This document shows, piece after piece, positions 1 to 8,635 of a stretch of DNA of 17,116 nt; positions within the stretch are counted from its first letter, which is position 1; every line of letters starts with the position of its first letter. The notes beneath the pieces are model-generated. The model was not told the origin of the DNA. It worked only from the letters and a program-made list of their open reading frames with translations, and did no database searches. The stretch lies in assembly GCA_014621425.1 (NCBI GenBank), contig JAANBB010000661.1, forward strand, positions 1 to 17,116, in the 5' to 3' direction. The translations under genes and the position numbers were made by a program. This DNA is from Cylindrodendrum hubeiense (lineage: Eukaryota > Ascomycota > Sordariomycetes > Hypocreales > Nectriaceae).

Positions 1-1432
1 TTCGATGCGGAAGCGGTGGCGGGCCTGGCAAGCAGCGAGGGGATGAAGCTGGTCCTCTCCGTCTTGGTGGTTTCTTTCTTGATAGAGCTTGGCAGCCGCG
101 GCGTCGTCGGGACACTGCTGGGATAGGGCAGCCTCTAGGGCATCGACGGCATTGCGGTTAGCAAGATCGCCGATGGCGTGGATATTGACTTGGTAGCCGT
201 CGGCGGCCCAACTCTTGGAGACGTCTGTGAGAGCCGAGGCGTTGATGAGAAGAGAGCCCGAAGTCCAGGGGTGGTCGGCGTAGGGCTCGAGCATGGCGCT
301 GCCCCAGCTGCCCAAGGCGCCGTCTGTGTCGTGACAGTTAGTATTTGTTATACGCAAGTTGGAATCAGGGGAGACATGCCAGCAAATAGCTTAACGCTCT
401 GGACAGAGAAACGATCGTCATCACGGGCAAACTTGACGGCCTCGTCGGGACAGTACGTGTTGCGCTGGGGACACTCGAGCATAGCGTACACACGGAGAGT
501 CCAGTCGTCCTCGTTGGCCAGCTCTGAGAACAGCGTCAAGGTCTCCGGCGTAGCACCGGCATCATGCATGCCAACGAGACCGACTTCGTTGAGCTTGCGC
601 ATGGCCGACCGGACATGGAGGGCCTTGACGTCCGGGCCGGGCTTGGGCCACAGGTCCATGACGAGGTCCATGGCGTTGTCGCAGAAGACGCCCATTCCGG
701 GCTCGCGGATGATCTCGCCGCCGGGGATGACATCAGGGAGGTCGGCAGGGAGGAGGTCGAGAACGGCCTGCGAGACCCAGGTACAGTGAACGTCGATGCG
801 GTCCAGCATCATGTAGAGACCGCGGAGAGTGTCATCCTCCTCGATGTCGGCCTATGAAGGCGGAGTCAGTTTGAGGGAACATGTATTTAGGAGGGCGAGT
901 AACGACTTACCGCAGTAGGCATGCGACCGAAGAAGGTCTGATCCCAACCAACACCGCGAATCCAGTTGTCCTTGGATCCGGTACCGGGGTTCGTGGCGAG
1001 GTAGTCCTTCGTGCGGGATCGGACTTCATCGAGGGTCTGTGAACCGAAGAGATCGACCGAGTGAAGAAACTCGCCATATTGAAGCAAGTGACCATGGCCG
1101 TCCCAGAGCCCTGGGATGACATAGCCATCGAGAGTTTGGACGTTGGATGGTACGTCGGCATTAAGAGCAGCATCGCCGGCTTCGGCCTGGCCGTTGGCGG
1201 GGGACCAGACCGCCGCGAAGGCGCCATCAACGACAGAGAAGCATTGGGCCGCAGGCTGGTCGGTATCGTGAGTCCGAACACCCTTATAGCAGTATATGCC
1301 GGCGTCATTATGGTTTCCGCTGGATGAGCCGAGCAGCGGCTGCTGCTGCTGGAGGCGGTATGCAACGGCCAAGGCCACAACGACGATGGGGAGGGTCAAG
1401 GACCATTTCAGCAAGAGGGCGACAGCGCTCAT
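1..1432 (-). CDS. YtcJ-type amidohydrolase, membrane-anchored (3' end outside window)
   Basis: Metal-dependent hydrolase of the amidohydrolase superfamily (amidohydrolase_3/YtcJ-like); substrate unknown. Exons run 1432-911, 851-380 and 323 to beyond base 1; introns are 910-852 (GTAAGT...AG) and 379-324 (GC...AG). The joined reading frame stays open for about 439 residues. Residues 6-25 form one hydrophobic segment, so the enzyme is probably a signal-anchored or secretory-pathway protein. Family marks: VIPGLWDGHGH at 105-115, whose His pair is the usual HxH metal site; WIRGVGWDQ; VHCTWVSQAVLD; GLVGMHDAG; VKLFADGALGSWG across intron 2; and NIHAIGD, with a likely metal His, in exon 3. The visible part ends in RFRIE, where the family usually continues into His, so roughly 100-150 residues are missing. 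The start at 1432 is the first ATG and precedes the anchor. Family assignment is strong; the natural substrate cannot be read from sequence. Confidence 0.9.
324..379 (-). other. GC-AG intron in the amidohydrolase gene
   Basis: On the minus strand the exon ends TTT GCT G and the intron begins GCATGT. A TACTAAC branch point follows about two-thirds of the way in, and the intron ends ACACAG. Joining G to AC gives the Asp of the family motif LFADGALGS. The only nearby GT donor (at 375) breaks the frame, so the 56-bp GC-AG intron is the only reading that restores the protein. Confidence 0.85.
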
Positions 1433-3387
1433 TTTGGAAAATTAAAGGAGGCCACCCCCCGCGGAGCAAGAGACCTAGAAGCCGGAGACTGGCAAAGAGC
1501 AAGCAAAGACGCCAAATGGCTGGTTTATGAGAAAATCATGATGCAGAGTTGAGTCAACGGAGCTCCTATAGCAGTTGAGGCGCAGATAGCTTATCGATAA
1601 AGAGTCGTTGCTATTAGTGTGTAGTGTGTCGTGGGGTATTTCCTTATCAGTGAGAGAGCTGTCTGGCGGGGATTGTGGGGAACTGCCTGTGCCATGATGG
1701 CGCTCTCTACATCATCAACTTGATCTCCGCAAGAACAACCTGGATTGCGCTGGGTTGCAACACCTTTTCACACATGTTTCTTTTGCGGTTATGCTGAGAA
1801 GCCCCGACTTTGACGATTGGCCGCAAGTGCTCAAGCGCTCTGCACCCTGAATCGTAATAACTTGCCAGCAGGGACGTGCGTCCTCGAGTCCTTGGGACTG
1901 ACATGGCCGGATTCATTGGGTAGAGTTGAGTTTAATTAACAACTGGACGTGACTAGCTTCGCCGTTGGAAAAAACGAGGCGTGGCTGCTACGAAAAATGT
2001 TCTAGTAAGGCGTTCAATAGTCTCGTTCGAAAGAGGTCTGAGTTCTTAGTCACCAAACACGCACATTTAACGTGAGACCGCGCTGCACATTATCAAGAGC
2101 CCGGGGGATTAATTAATAGTCCAAAAAAAATTCAATAGAGAAGTTTTACAAATCTTTTACGTAAGTCAAGGAGTTGTTTATCTTGCTGCTACGACTCTGA
2201 TTCTCGAGGCTAGAGGTTGGTCGGCACAGTTGTTGCTGGGGCGCTAAGCCGTATATCTAGGATGTTTCTCTAATGAAGTTAATCCCCTCTTAGCTTTACG
2301 TATTTCTAAGTGATGGCGAGGAAAGCCTAGGACTCCCAGTGGTATGCCATTCCGCGACCCCTGCATTACATGTCCCTCTTGGGACTTATTCTTCACTTCG
2401 CGAAGGTTTAACCTCCCACTCTATGGCTTATTGATGACGTATGGAGTCAGACGAGAATTGCCGAGTCTGAAGGATGGGCGTGCTTAAAAATTACATTGCT
2501 GCTACAAAATTTTGTAATTCTTTTTTTATTCTGATGGCGGTTCGTCTACGGCGGCGGCCGTTGCCTCATGGTGGCCGCCATGAACGCTGAAAATTCCATA
2601 GTGGGATATCAGCTTTGGCAATGAGCAAATCTGATTGCCCGCGGTCCCATCTTATTCCACACCGCCACTGACGGGCCTCGACATCACGCAACGAATCGGC
2701 CAACAAGAGTTGCAACTCATGGCTCCATCTCGGACCAACTCTCGTCCGTATTTCAAATGCTCGTTACGTGGAACCAAGAGAATTGCATCTCGCCGTCAGT
2801 ACACGTACCTTAGTTAGTCACGCCCTTCTCTCGACTCGTGGGGCTAGTCTTCGGCGACGCCGTCTCACCATGTCTCGCATGTGGATGGATCACTGCCATG
2901 TGGCATCCCGCCCGCCCGAAACCCGGGCCAAACACCACAGCCGTGTTTCGCTACTAGATCCGTTGGCTTGGGCCAGGTACAGCGGAATGTATATTCCAAC
3001 CGGGTGTGACACGGGGCAACTCAAGGCTCCGGTTATCTTAGAGCCGCCTCTGATGGCACTTAGTTGCCTATTCCTCCATTGTACCATGTTAGTCTCCAGA
3101 CGGCTCAGCTTGGTGGGGATTGCACTGTGGATAGAGGTTAGTTGGTTTGCCCCGGACAGCAAATACGAAATGAATACCTTCACGTGTTTGCTGTGATTGT
3201 TCATCTTGTTCGCCATTGTGAGTTGGGGTGACTCTATGTGCAAACGACCGGGGTCACAACCACAACCTCCCAAGTATTTAAGTCTCACAGCCCGCCCATC
3301 GTTTTAACCATATGTCTTCGTACCAGAACACAGCAGATATCGACAGCAATACCATCAATTCTTCACACAAGATAACACAGATCCATC
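1433..3387. other. divergent intergenic region, no gene recognised
   Basis: This stretch of about 1.95 kb separates the starts of the amidohydrolase (leftward) and phosphatase (rightward) genes, so it must hold both promoters. The middle part (about 1920-2530) is AT-richer, with TTAATTAA-like words and homopolymer runs. A GC-rich imperfect inverted repeat lies at 2534-2581 (ATGGCGG...CCGCCAT). The open frames inside, including 2768-3196, resemble no family I know, lack a convincing coding character, and are not called. Confidence 0.6.
3275..3281 (+). promoter_or_regulatory. TATA-like element of the phosphatase gene
   Basis: TATTTAA lies 107 bp before the ATG at 3388, a spacing that fits a TATA element with a leader of about 70-80 nt. 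No start-site data are available, so this is inferred from position and sequence only. Confidence 0.4.
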
Positions 3388-3413
3388 ATGGCTCTTTCCA
3401 TCAGCGAGCTTGA
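3312..3413 (+). promoter_or_regulatory. upstream ORF overlapping the phosphatase start codon
   Basis: An ATG at 3312 opens a 33-codon frame ending in TGA at 3411-3413. It runs across the main ATG (3388) in another frame. If transcription starts upstream of 3312, ribosomes using this ATG could not reach the main start, so the uORF would lower translation. Whether it lies inside the mRNA is unknown. Confidence 0.4.
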
Positions 3414-4288
3414 GGCTCTCTCCTCCATCAGCATCCACGATCCCATCCCCGCCGACCTCCTCACTCGTGCCCTTGCCTCTCCGCCCTTCATTCCTTCAAA
3501 CTCCATTATCAACATTCGCGATCTCGGGGACGTCCCCGGCAGCGCCCTCCCGCGAGGTCGCTTCTACCGCTCCGGCACCCTCGACGATGCGGGAGCGACC
3601 CGGAGGCGACCGCCTGGCTTGCCGCACACGTCAAGCGCATCTTCGACCTGCGCAAGGCCCCTGAGCGCGCCAGCAACCCCAGCCCCGTAGTGCCGGGTGT
3701 CGAGAACGTCTGGTATGAACAGGAAGGTATCTACACGCCAGGTTGTCTCGAGGACTTTGCTATAGGTGAAGGGGAAGTCGGTTGGAAGCGCCAGTACTTG
3801 GCCACGACGCAGCGATACAAACCCTCTATCCGCGCGGTGCTGGAACATGTGCGGGATCGACCGACTGAGCCGTTTCTCTTTCACTGCACTGGTAAGTAGC
3901 CTGAAAACTGTCCAAAGTCCAGAGAGCTGTTCATTGAGCCTTCTTCTCACACTCATTAGCCGGCAAAGACCGAACTGCCGTCGTCGCCGGCCTCTTGCAG
4001 AGCCTCGCTGGCACAGCCACCGACCGGGTCGTCTTCGACTACATGCTGTCACGTATCGGCATCGAGCCTGCGCGAGAAAAGCTGAAAGCGTTCCTCGTGG
4101 CCGGTCTGGGCGAAGTGAATCCAGAAACGCCTGGCTTCTGGAATATCGCCAGCCTAAAGCCGTCGTACTGGGCCGCCTTCCTCGAGGGGCTCCAGGAAGA
4201 GTATGGCGGCTGGGATGGCTATGTCACCAAGGGCCTTGGGTTCTCGGAGGAAGATTTGGAGACCATCAAGAAGAACCTCAGAGAGTAA
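3388..4288 (+). CDS. Tyrosine/serine protein phosphatase (Y_phosphatase3 type), frame broken near 3592
   Basis: Cysteine-dependent protein or lipid phosphatase of the fungal/bacterial Y_phosphatase3 group (LipA/MptpB-like). The signature P-loop HCTAGKDRT (Cys-x5-Arg) is formed across intron 3892-3959 (GTAAGT...TTAG; G joined to CC gives the Ala). NIRDLG at residues 42-47 and RGRFYRSGTLD are typical N-terminal motifs; the C-terminal part has the FDYMLSRIGIEPAR and WDGYVTKGLGFSEEDLETIK regions. The expected protein is about 277 aa. The ATG at 3388 begins in frame 1, but from about 3594 all family-like sequence (DPEATAWLAAHVKRIFDLR and onward) is in frame 3. One base is therefore missing between GAT GCG GG and AGC GAC. 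Read as given, the first frame runs out at 3690 and lacks the catalytic loop. This is either a pseudogene or a sequence error. No intron can explain it without removing conserved residues. Confidence 0.85.
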
Positions 4289-4408
4289 GGGTAGGTAACA
4301 TCGCTTCGCCTAGGTGTGAGAATTCTTCTACGAGATACCCACGAAGATCGAGAAGGATGGTATGGCCTAGTCCAATCAACAACCTTCGGGAGAAATACCA
4401 GAAAGCAT

Positions 4409-4480
4409 CTAGGCTACGGCAGACTTCTAGGCTATGGCAGACTCCTGGGCTACGTCAGACCCCTGGGCTACGGCGGATTG
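4409..4480 (+). repeat. 18-bp minisatellite, four copies
   Basis: Four tandem units, 4409-4426, 4427-4444, 4445-4462 and 4463-4480, follow the pattern CTRGGCTAYGKCRGAYYY with a few substitutions each. They begin 121 bp after the phosphatase stop codon, probably in its 3' UTR or just beyond it. The unit is a multiple of three and stays open in one frame (LGYGRL-like), but there is no sign that this is translated. Confidence 0.85.
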
Positions 4481-4656
4481 TGGGTGTTCAGGCTAGGATA
4501 CCTTGACAGTGGTCAATTCAAGCTCCATCCCTTGCCAGAAACCATGCAGAAGTGATCAGTCGTGAGACTAAACATAGCCATTCCAGCACCGTCACAGCAA
4601 CATCAACCGATCTCGATTGTGCTTCCCCAACCTAACTTGGCAACCCCCATCGCCCG

Positions 4657-4988
4657 TGACGTCGCAACCCTGCCAGTTGTGTTCCCGATTCATCCATCAT
4701 CATTAAAACCTCCCATGACATCACCCCCACCCCACACGGCCGCCCCCTGTACAGGCTGTACTGCAGGGGTCGCCAGTCCAGTTCCACCTTTATCCGCCAA
4801 TCCACGGCACGCGCCATCCATGCCGGTGACGTTGTCCACCCTCCCCCAGACCAGATCGCGTCTCTTGGGCTGCTTCGAGACAGGTTTTTACGTGTTTGAA
4901 GAGGTTTGGGGTTTTCGGGATCGACAATGCAGGGAATCGCGAACCATAGGGCTTGTCTTATGCCATCATCACGACGAGGACGGCGTCA
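4657..4988. promoter_or_regulatory. cluster of CRE/ATF-like TGACGT sites
   Basis: TGACGTC at 4657-4663, TGACATCA at 4716-4723, TGACGT at 4827-4832 and CGTCA (reverse half-site) at 4984-4988 lie within about 330 bp in the promoter of the gene starting at 5240. Such sites are bound by bZIP factors of the CREB/ATF class. Single short sites occur by chance; the clustering is what makes them notable. Confidence 0.35.
4744..4769. promoter_or_regulatory. inverted pair of STRE elements (CCCCT...AGGGG)
   Basis: CCCCT at 4744-4748 and AGGGG at 4765-4769 bracket an imperfect palindrome containing CTGTACAG. CCCCT/AGGGG is the core of the stress-response element bound by Msn2/4-like zinc-finger factors in fungi. 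It lies about 0.5 kb before the small basic protein gene. Function is inferred from motif and position. Confidence 0.35.
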
Positions 4989-5087
4989 TGGATGATGAAC
5001 TTGTTGGCTTCCATTGTACTGTGTACTGTACTTCTCGTCTTGCGTCTGCCAAGATCCCATAACTCCTTCTCAGTCTAAACCGACAAG

Positions 5088-5095
5088 TATATATA
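5088..5095 (+). promoter_or_regulatory. TATA box of the small basic protein gene
   Basis: TATATATA lies 152 bp upstream of the ATG at 5240. The stretch between is a G-poor, C/A-rich leader without any ATG, a leader type common in well-translated fungal mRNAs. Confidence 0.6.
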
Positions 5096-5239
5096 CTCGT
5101 GTCCGATCCATAACATATCTGTCAATCTCAAGCAACCAACAGCACTCAAACTCCAAGAACATCAAGTCATCTTATCAATCATACCCATTCATCACACTTA
5201 ACAATTCTTCATCAACAATCCATCATCAACAACTCCAAC

Positions 5240-5623
5240 ATGCCTCTCACACGCACCCACGTCAAGCCCACCACCGCCCCGCGTCACTCCATCTTCAGCC
5301 GACGACGCGCCGCACCCCGCCGCCAACAGGTCGTGACAACCACCACCACCACCACCACAAAAAAGCCTCGCCACGGCCTCTTTGGTGGAAACCGCCGTAC
5401 CGTCCAGACCGTCCACCACCAACATCGCAAGCCCACTATGAAGGACAAGGTCAGCGGCGCCCTGCTCAAGCTCAAGGGTAGCCTCACCCACCGCCCCGCT
5501 GTCAAGGTACGTGATTATCAAAGCCCAACAACAAATCATACCAAACGTTAACACAATCAATAGGCCGCCGGCACTCGCCGCATGCATGGCACTGACGGAC
5601 GTGGTTCCCGCCGCCGCTTGTAA
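5240..5623 (+). CDS. Small, very basic fungal protein (108 aa), function unknown
   Basis: Exons are 5240-5506 and 5564-5623; the intron 5507-5563 (57 bp) has GTACGT, a GTTAAC branch point and TAG, with codon phase 0 at the junction. The protein is strongly basic: an Arg-rich patch at residues 15-28, a run of eight Thr at 33-40 followed by Lys-Lys, then MKDKVSGALLKLKGSL at 67-82 and a C-terminal AAGTRRMHGTDGRGSRRRL. The tidy splice that joins RPAVK to AAGTRRM, the TATA box and the ATG-free leader support a real gene. There is no signal peptide or membrane segment. The charge could suit nucleic-acid or ribosome binding, but I recognise no named domain and assign no function. The C-terminal half looks the more constrained part, while the Thr run looks low-complexity. 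Confidence 0.8.
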
Positions 5624-6056
5624 ACTATACACAATCATGAAACGATAACATGAGAGAGAAGAGATATGACGGAAGGGACAATAGAGATACCCAAAGAACA
5701 CGAAGCCGATTCAATTAAATGTACTATTATGCTGTTACCATTGCTGGACGTGGAGAGAGGAAATATGATTATGTTGCTCCATAAAGCAGAATGATCCTTT
5801 GACTGTGCATCGCCAGCGACTGTTATCTATTATACTCTTGCAACACCATTCAAAGGTCCGAAAACGCAGGTCATTCCTGCCGATTTGTTAACAGTTCACA
5901 AAAGCACTACCCTGCCGTAGCCCGCTTACGAGCTATCATGATGCTCGCTGAACACTCCCCGCCTCCTCCTGCCTAGCTCGACAATTCTCAGCGACATTGT
6001 CCCATCCTAGCCATCTCCAGCCAACATATTCCCAAATTTCGCACCGTCTTTGTTGT
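5624..6056. other. convergent intergenic region (3' ends)
   Basis: The 433 bp between the ends of two converging genes should hold both 3' UTRs and polyadenylation signals. It is AT-rich next to the plus-strand stop (for example AATTAAAT near 5715). No gene is seen. Confidence 0.6.
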
Positions 6057-8054
6057 CTAATGTAGCTCATCCACATCATCTCCTTCAACCCCCGCTGGGC
6101 GATAAGGTGGCGCGAGGCGAATCTCTCCGCAGACTCTGCGCGTATTCTCGGGTGGGCGAAGGATCCGGGCAAACTGGATTGTTGATGTAGAGGATAGCGG
6201 CCGATTGTGACCTCTACGGGCTGATGGACTAGCCAGGTCTTGAATGTTTGACGCGGACAGGCGATTGGATATCAACCGATTTTTGTCGCGCTGTATTAGA
6301 GATGGCGTAACGGAAACAAAGCTGCTTGCTAGCTCATCCACATCATCCGAATTAACTCTCGAAATGCTGAGATGGGTATACTTTCGAAACGCCATTTCCA
6401 GATCCTCAAGAGCCTCTTTGCTAGGGGATGGATGTTTCTTTACCATATTAGGTCCCCTTGCATCAGCATTTGGTGTCATCTCGACCAAGTCGTGGCGGGT
6501 CCGCGTGAGGGGATCAACGAGCCTTCTCTCGCTTGCTTTCATGGCAATCAACTCCAACGGTTGAGCTCGCATCAGCAGCTCCTCTCGCCCGAGCCCGAGT
6601 ACCACTCCTCCCAACTTCGAATCGGCTTGCAAGAGAGCCGATCCTGAGTGACACATCGTAGGGCTATCGTCAGGACTAGCTGTCGAGACTTTCTCAACTC
6701 GAATCCGAGGGGTTGATGATCCAACAGGTGGGGTACACAAGATCCTATCTTCAATGTCGTTGTCGAATCCTTTCTCGGATTCAAAGGGATTGCGCGGTAT
6801 CGGTGGAATGATGTCGCTGTCATCGTCGACCTCTTTTTTCAGCCGGCTCTCAAACGTCGTCGGCGTACGCACCATTCCACCCTCGGCAAAAGGATCGTCT
6901 AGGGATCTCCCACTCCGAAGTGATCTGCCATCATCCGCGACTGGCTTTCGAACAACGTGGCCGCCAACGATGCGTTGCACTTTTTTCTTGTTGAGATTAT
7001 CACCTTCATTGAGGCGAATCTCAATAGTGCTGATTGGGGGCATAGCGGCAGGAGAAGGAAACGGCGAATTGACAAGGTCATCGCCAAACTCGTTATTAAC
7101 CTGCGTCTCTCCTCTGACTTGACCTCTCGGGTTTTCAAAAGAGGTCTTTGGATGCAGACGATCCCATGCATGAGAGACTTTGGCAAACATCCGTGATGAA
7201 ACCATGCGTGTGATTTTGGACCCAGACGAGTTTGCCATCTGGGGAGTTGAAGGCTTCAGAGCGTCAGTGGCAGCCAGCATGGCATTGAGTTTCTGATTGA
7301 TGTCTTCAGGATCCGCAGACACGGCAGGGGGGGCTGATGGGTCAGCACCCACTGGTCTTCGATACCTGACATTCCCATCAACATCGCTGAGTGGGAAAGA
7401 GGTAGACGCCTTCAAGACAGTCGTCGGGTTCAATTTGAGAGGCTCGAGGGACAAGGTTTTAGACTGGGGAAGAGGCCGTTGCAAACCGGTCTCCCTTCGT
7501 CTCTGGTTGGAGTCTGCTCGCGATCGAGTGCCGGAAGTTTGTTTCAATGTCCTCGTCGAACTCTTTGGCGAATGCTTTTCTATCCGCGTGGTTCGGATTC
7601 GAGTATCGGGGGATAAGGCGGGGTTTTCAAGTCGAGATGAAACCTTTCGGGGGGATATCACGAGGTGAGCTTTGGACTTGGCGGAACACTTTGGCGATTT
7701 TGTCGGCAGTGGTGATTTATCTTGACTCAGAACCCTTTTCGAGATGCGAGGTGTCTCATGCCCTTGCAGAGTTGCAGTCGAATCGTCCAAAAGACGGCTA
7801 GCCATCTCCTCAATGCTGCTTGCGTGACGACCGGTCCTCCTTCGGGGTGGTCGTCTTGGTGTCTCGGTGGAATCAGAGACGGAGACTGTGGGAGACCCTG
7901 TACAAGTCAGCGCGGTGCCTCCAAAGAATTTCGCGCTGGTATGACCTTGTCTCTTGGTTTGAAGAGATTCCACCAAATGTTTCTGGCGGCGACGGGAGCC
8001 CAGAGACCTAAGCAAGCTCCTTTTCTTCCCATAAGTGACGGTTGTCGACGCCAT
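6057..8054 (-). CDS. Hypothetical 665-aa mostly disordered protein
   Basis: A single open exon of 665 codons runs from ATG 8054 to TAG 6057-6059 and is by far the longest open frame here. The composition (Ser, Thr, Pro, Arg, Lys rich, many SP/TP sites) indicates intrinsic disorder and likely phosphorylation. Basic clusters at 10-24 and 66-76 could be nuclear localisation signals. Segments that look more ordered or conserved are TVTYGKKRS at the N terminus; SSIEEMASRLLDD at 79-91; a helix-like DINQKLNAMLAATDAL at 251-266 and KITRMVSSRMFAKVSHAWDRL at 280-300; IEIRLNEGDNLNKKKVQ at 344-360; LDDPF at 385-389 and RNPFESE at 421-427; and KEALEDLEMAFRKYTHLS at 546-563. No catalytic domain is recognisable and there is no membrane segment. 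I infer a nuclear or scaffold-type fungal protein but cannot name it. A GTAAGT donor at 8464-8459 in the pyrimidine-rich upstream strand could start a 5' UTR intron. Confidence 0.85.
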   Translation of the reverse strand: MASTTVTYGKKRSLLRSLGSRRRQKHLVESLQTKRQGHTSAKFFGGTALTCTGSPTVSVSDSTETPRRPPRRRTGRHASSIEEMASRLLDDSTATLQGHETPRISKRVLSQDKSPLPTKSPKCSAKSKAHLVISPRKVSSRLENPALSPDTRIRTTRIEKHSPKSSTRTLKQTSGTRSRADSNQRRRETGLQRPLPQSKTLSLEPLKLNPTTVLKASTSFPLSDVDGNVRYRRPVGADPSAPPAVSADPEDINQKLNAMLAATDALKPSTPQMANSSGSKITRMVSSRMFAKVSHAWDRLHPKTSFENPRGQVRGETQVNNEFGDDLVNSPFPSPAAMPPISTIEIRLNEGDNLNKKKVQRIVGGHVVRKPVADDGRSLRSGRSLDDPFAEGGMVRTPTTFESRLKKEVDDDSDIIPPIPRNPFESEKGFDNDIEDRILCTPPVGSSTPRIRVEKVSTASPDDSPTMCHSGSALLQADSKLGGVVLGLGREELLMRAQPLELIAMKASERRLVDPLTRTRHDLVEMTPNADARGPNMVKKHPSPSKEALEDLEMAFRKYTHLSISRVNSDDVDELASSFVSVTPSLIQRDKNRLISNRLSASNIQDLASPSARRGHNRPLSSTSTIQFARILRPPENTRRVCGEIRLAPPYRPAGVEGDDVDELH

Positions 8055-8621
8055 TTCTTGGCGCCGAGGTGATTGTTGAACGAGTGGCAGAGAACAAGTG
8101 ACAGAAAACGAATGACAAAGAAAATGAGTGAACAGGAAGAAGGGAGGTGTTGAGGGAAAGATTGACGGTGGCGGAGAAATCGTCCGTCAGTGTGTTCTTG
8201 GTCTGGATACACAGTGAATCAGAGGGTGAGCAAGTCTTTGTGCAGGGAAAGAACAGCGTCACAATCGACCACCAGGGTCGTAGAGGTGACTTAGAACGAA
8301 AGGAAAGAGCTTCTTTGATTGAAGACTCATCAGTGAGGTTCCAGCTCCCAGCGGAGGCAAAAGTCTGGGTTCGTGAACGAGTTTTGAGGCAGTCGGGGGG
8401 GAGAAAGAGAGTGACAAAGGCAAAAGGGTAAAGTGCGGAGTGACGCAGTGAAGAAAAGACTTACGGAATTGAGGTGATAATTAATTTGAGCAAGTTTCCA
8501 GAAGCAGCGGCGTATTAGAGTGCGATTTTGGAGGGAGTGACCGCTGTTGACAGGTGCCCACAGGAAGGAGCAGGCTGTCAACGTCAACCTCAGGATTGAC
8601 TGACTCTGGCCGACTCAGGCT

Positions 8622-8635
8622 CCGAAGCGCTTCGG
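8622..8635. repeat. perfect 14-bp palindrome
   Basis: CCGAAGCGCTTCGG is its own reverse complement. It lies about 570 bp upstream of the ATG of the 665-aa protein gene. It could be a dimeric transcription-factor site or chance; no family is recognised. Confidence 0.5.

Noticed and set aside
178..789. 203-codon plus-strand frame across the amidohydrolase
   Set aside because: It is antisense to the well-supported exons of the hydrolase and crosses its intron; a shadow frame of GC-rich coding DNA.
1920..2530. AT-rich block suspected to be a RIP-mutated transposon
   Set aside because: No terminal repeats, target-site duplication or residual transposase/reverse transcriptase sequence could be seen; AT content alone is not enough.
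2768..3196. 142-codon open frame upstream of the phosphatase
   Set aside because: No recognisable motif, no good start context, and an antisense frame of similar length (3288-2890) overlaps it.
4562..5062. 166-codon open frame in the promoter before 5240
   Set aside because: It begins with a non-ATG codon, shows promoter-type motifs and low-complexity Pro/Ser-rich translation, and lies just ahead of the TATA box.
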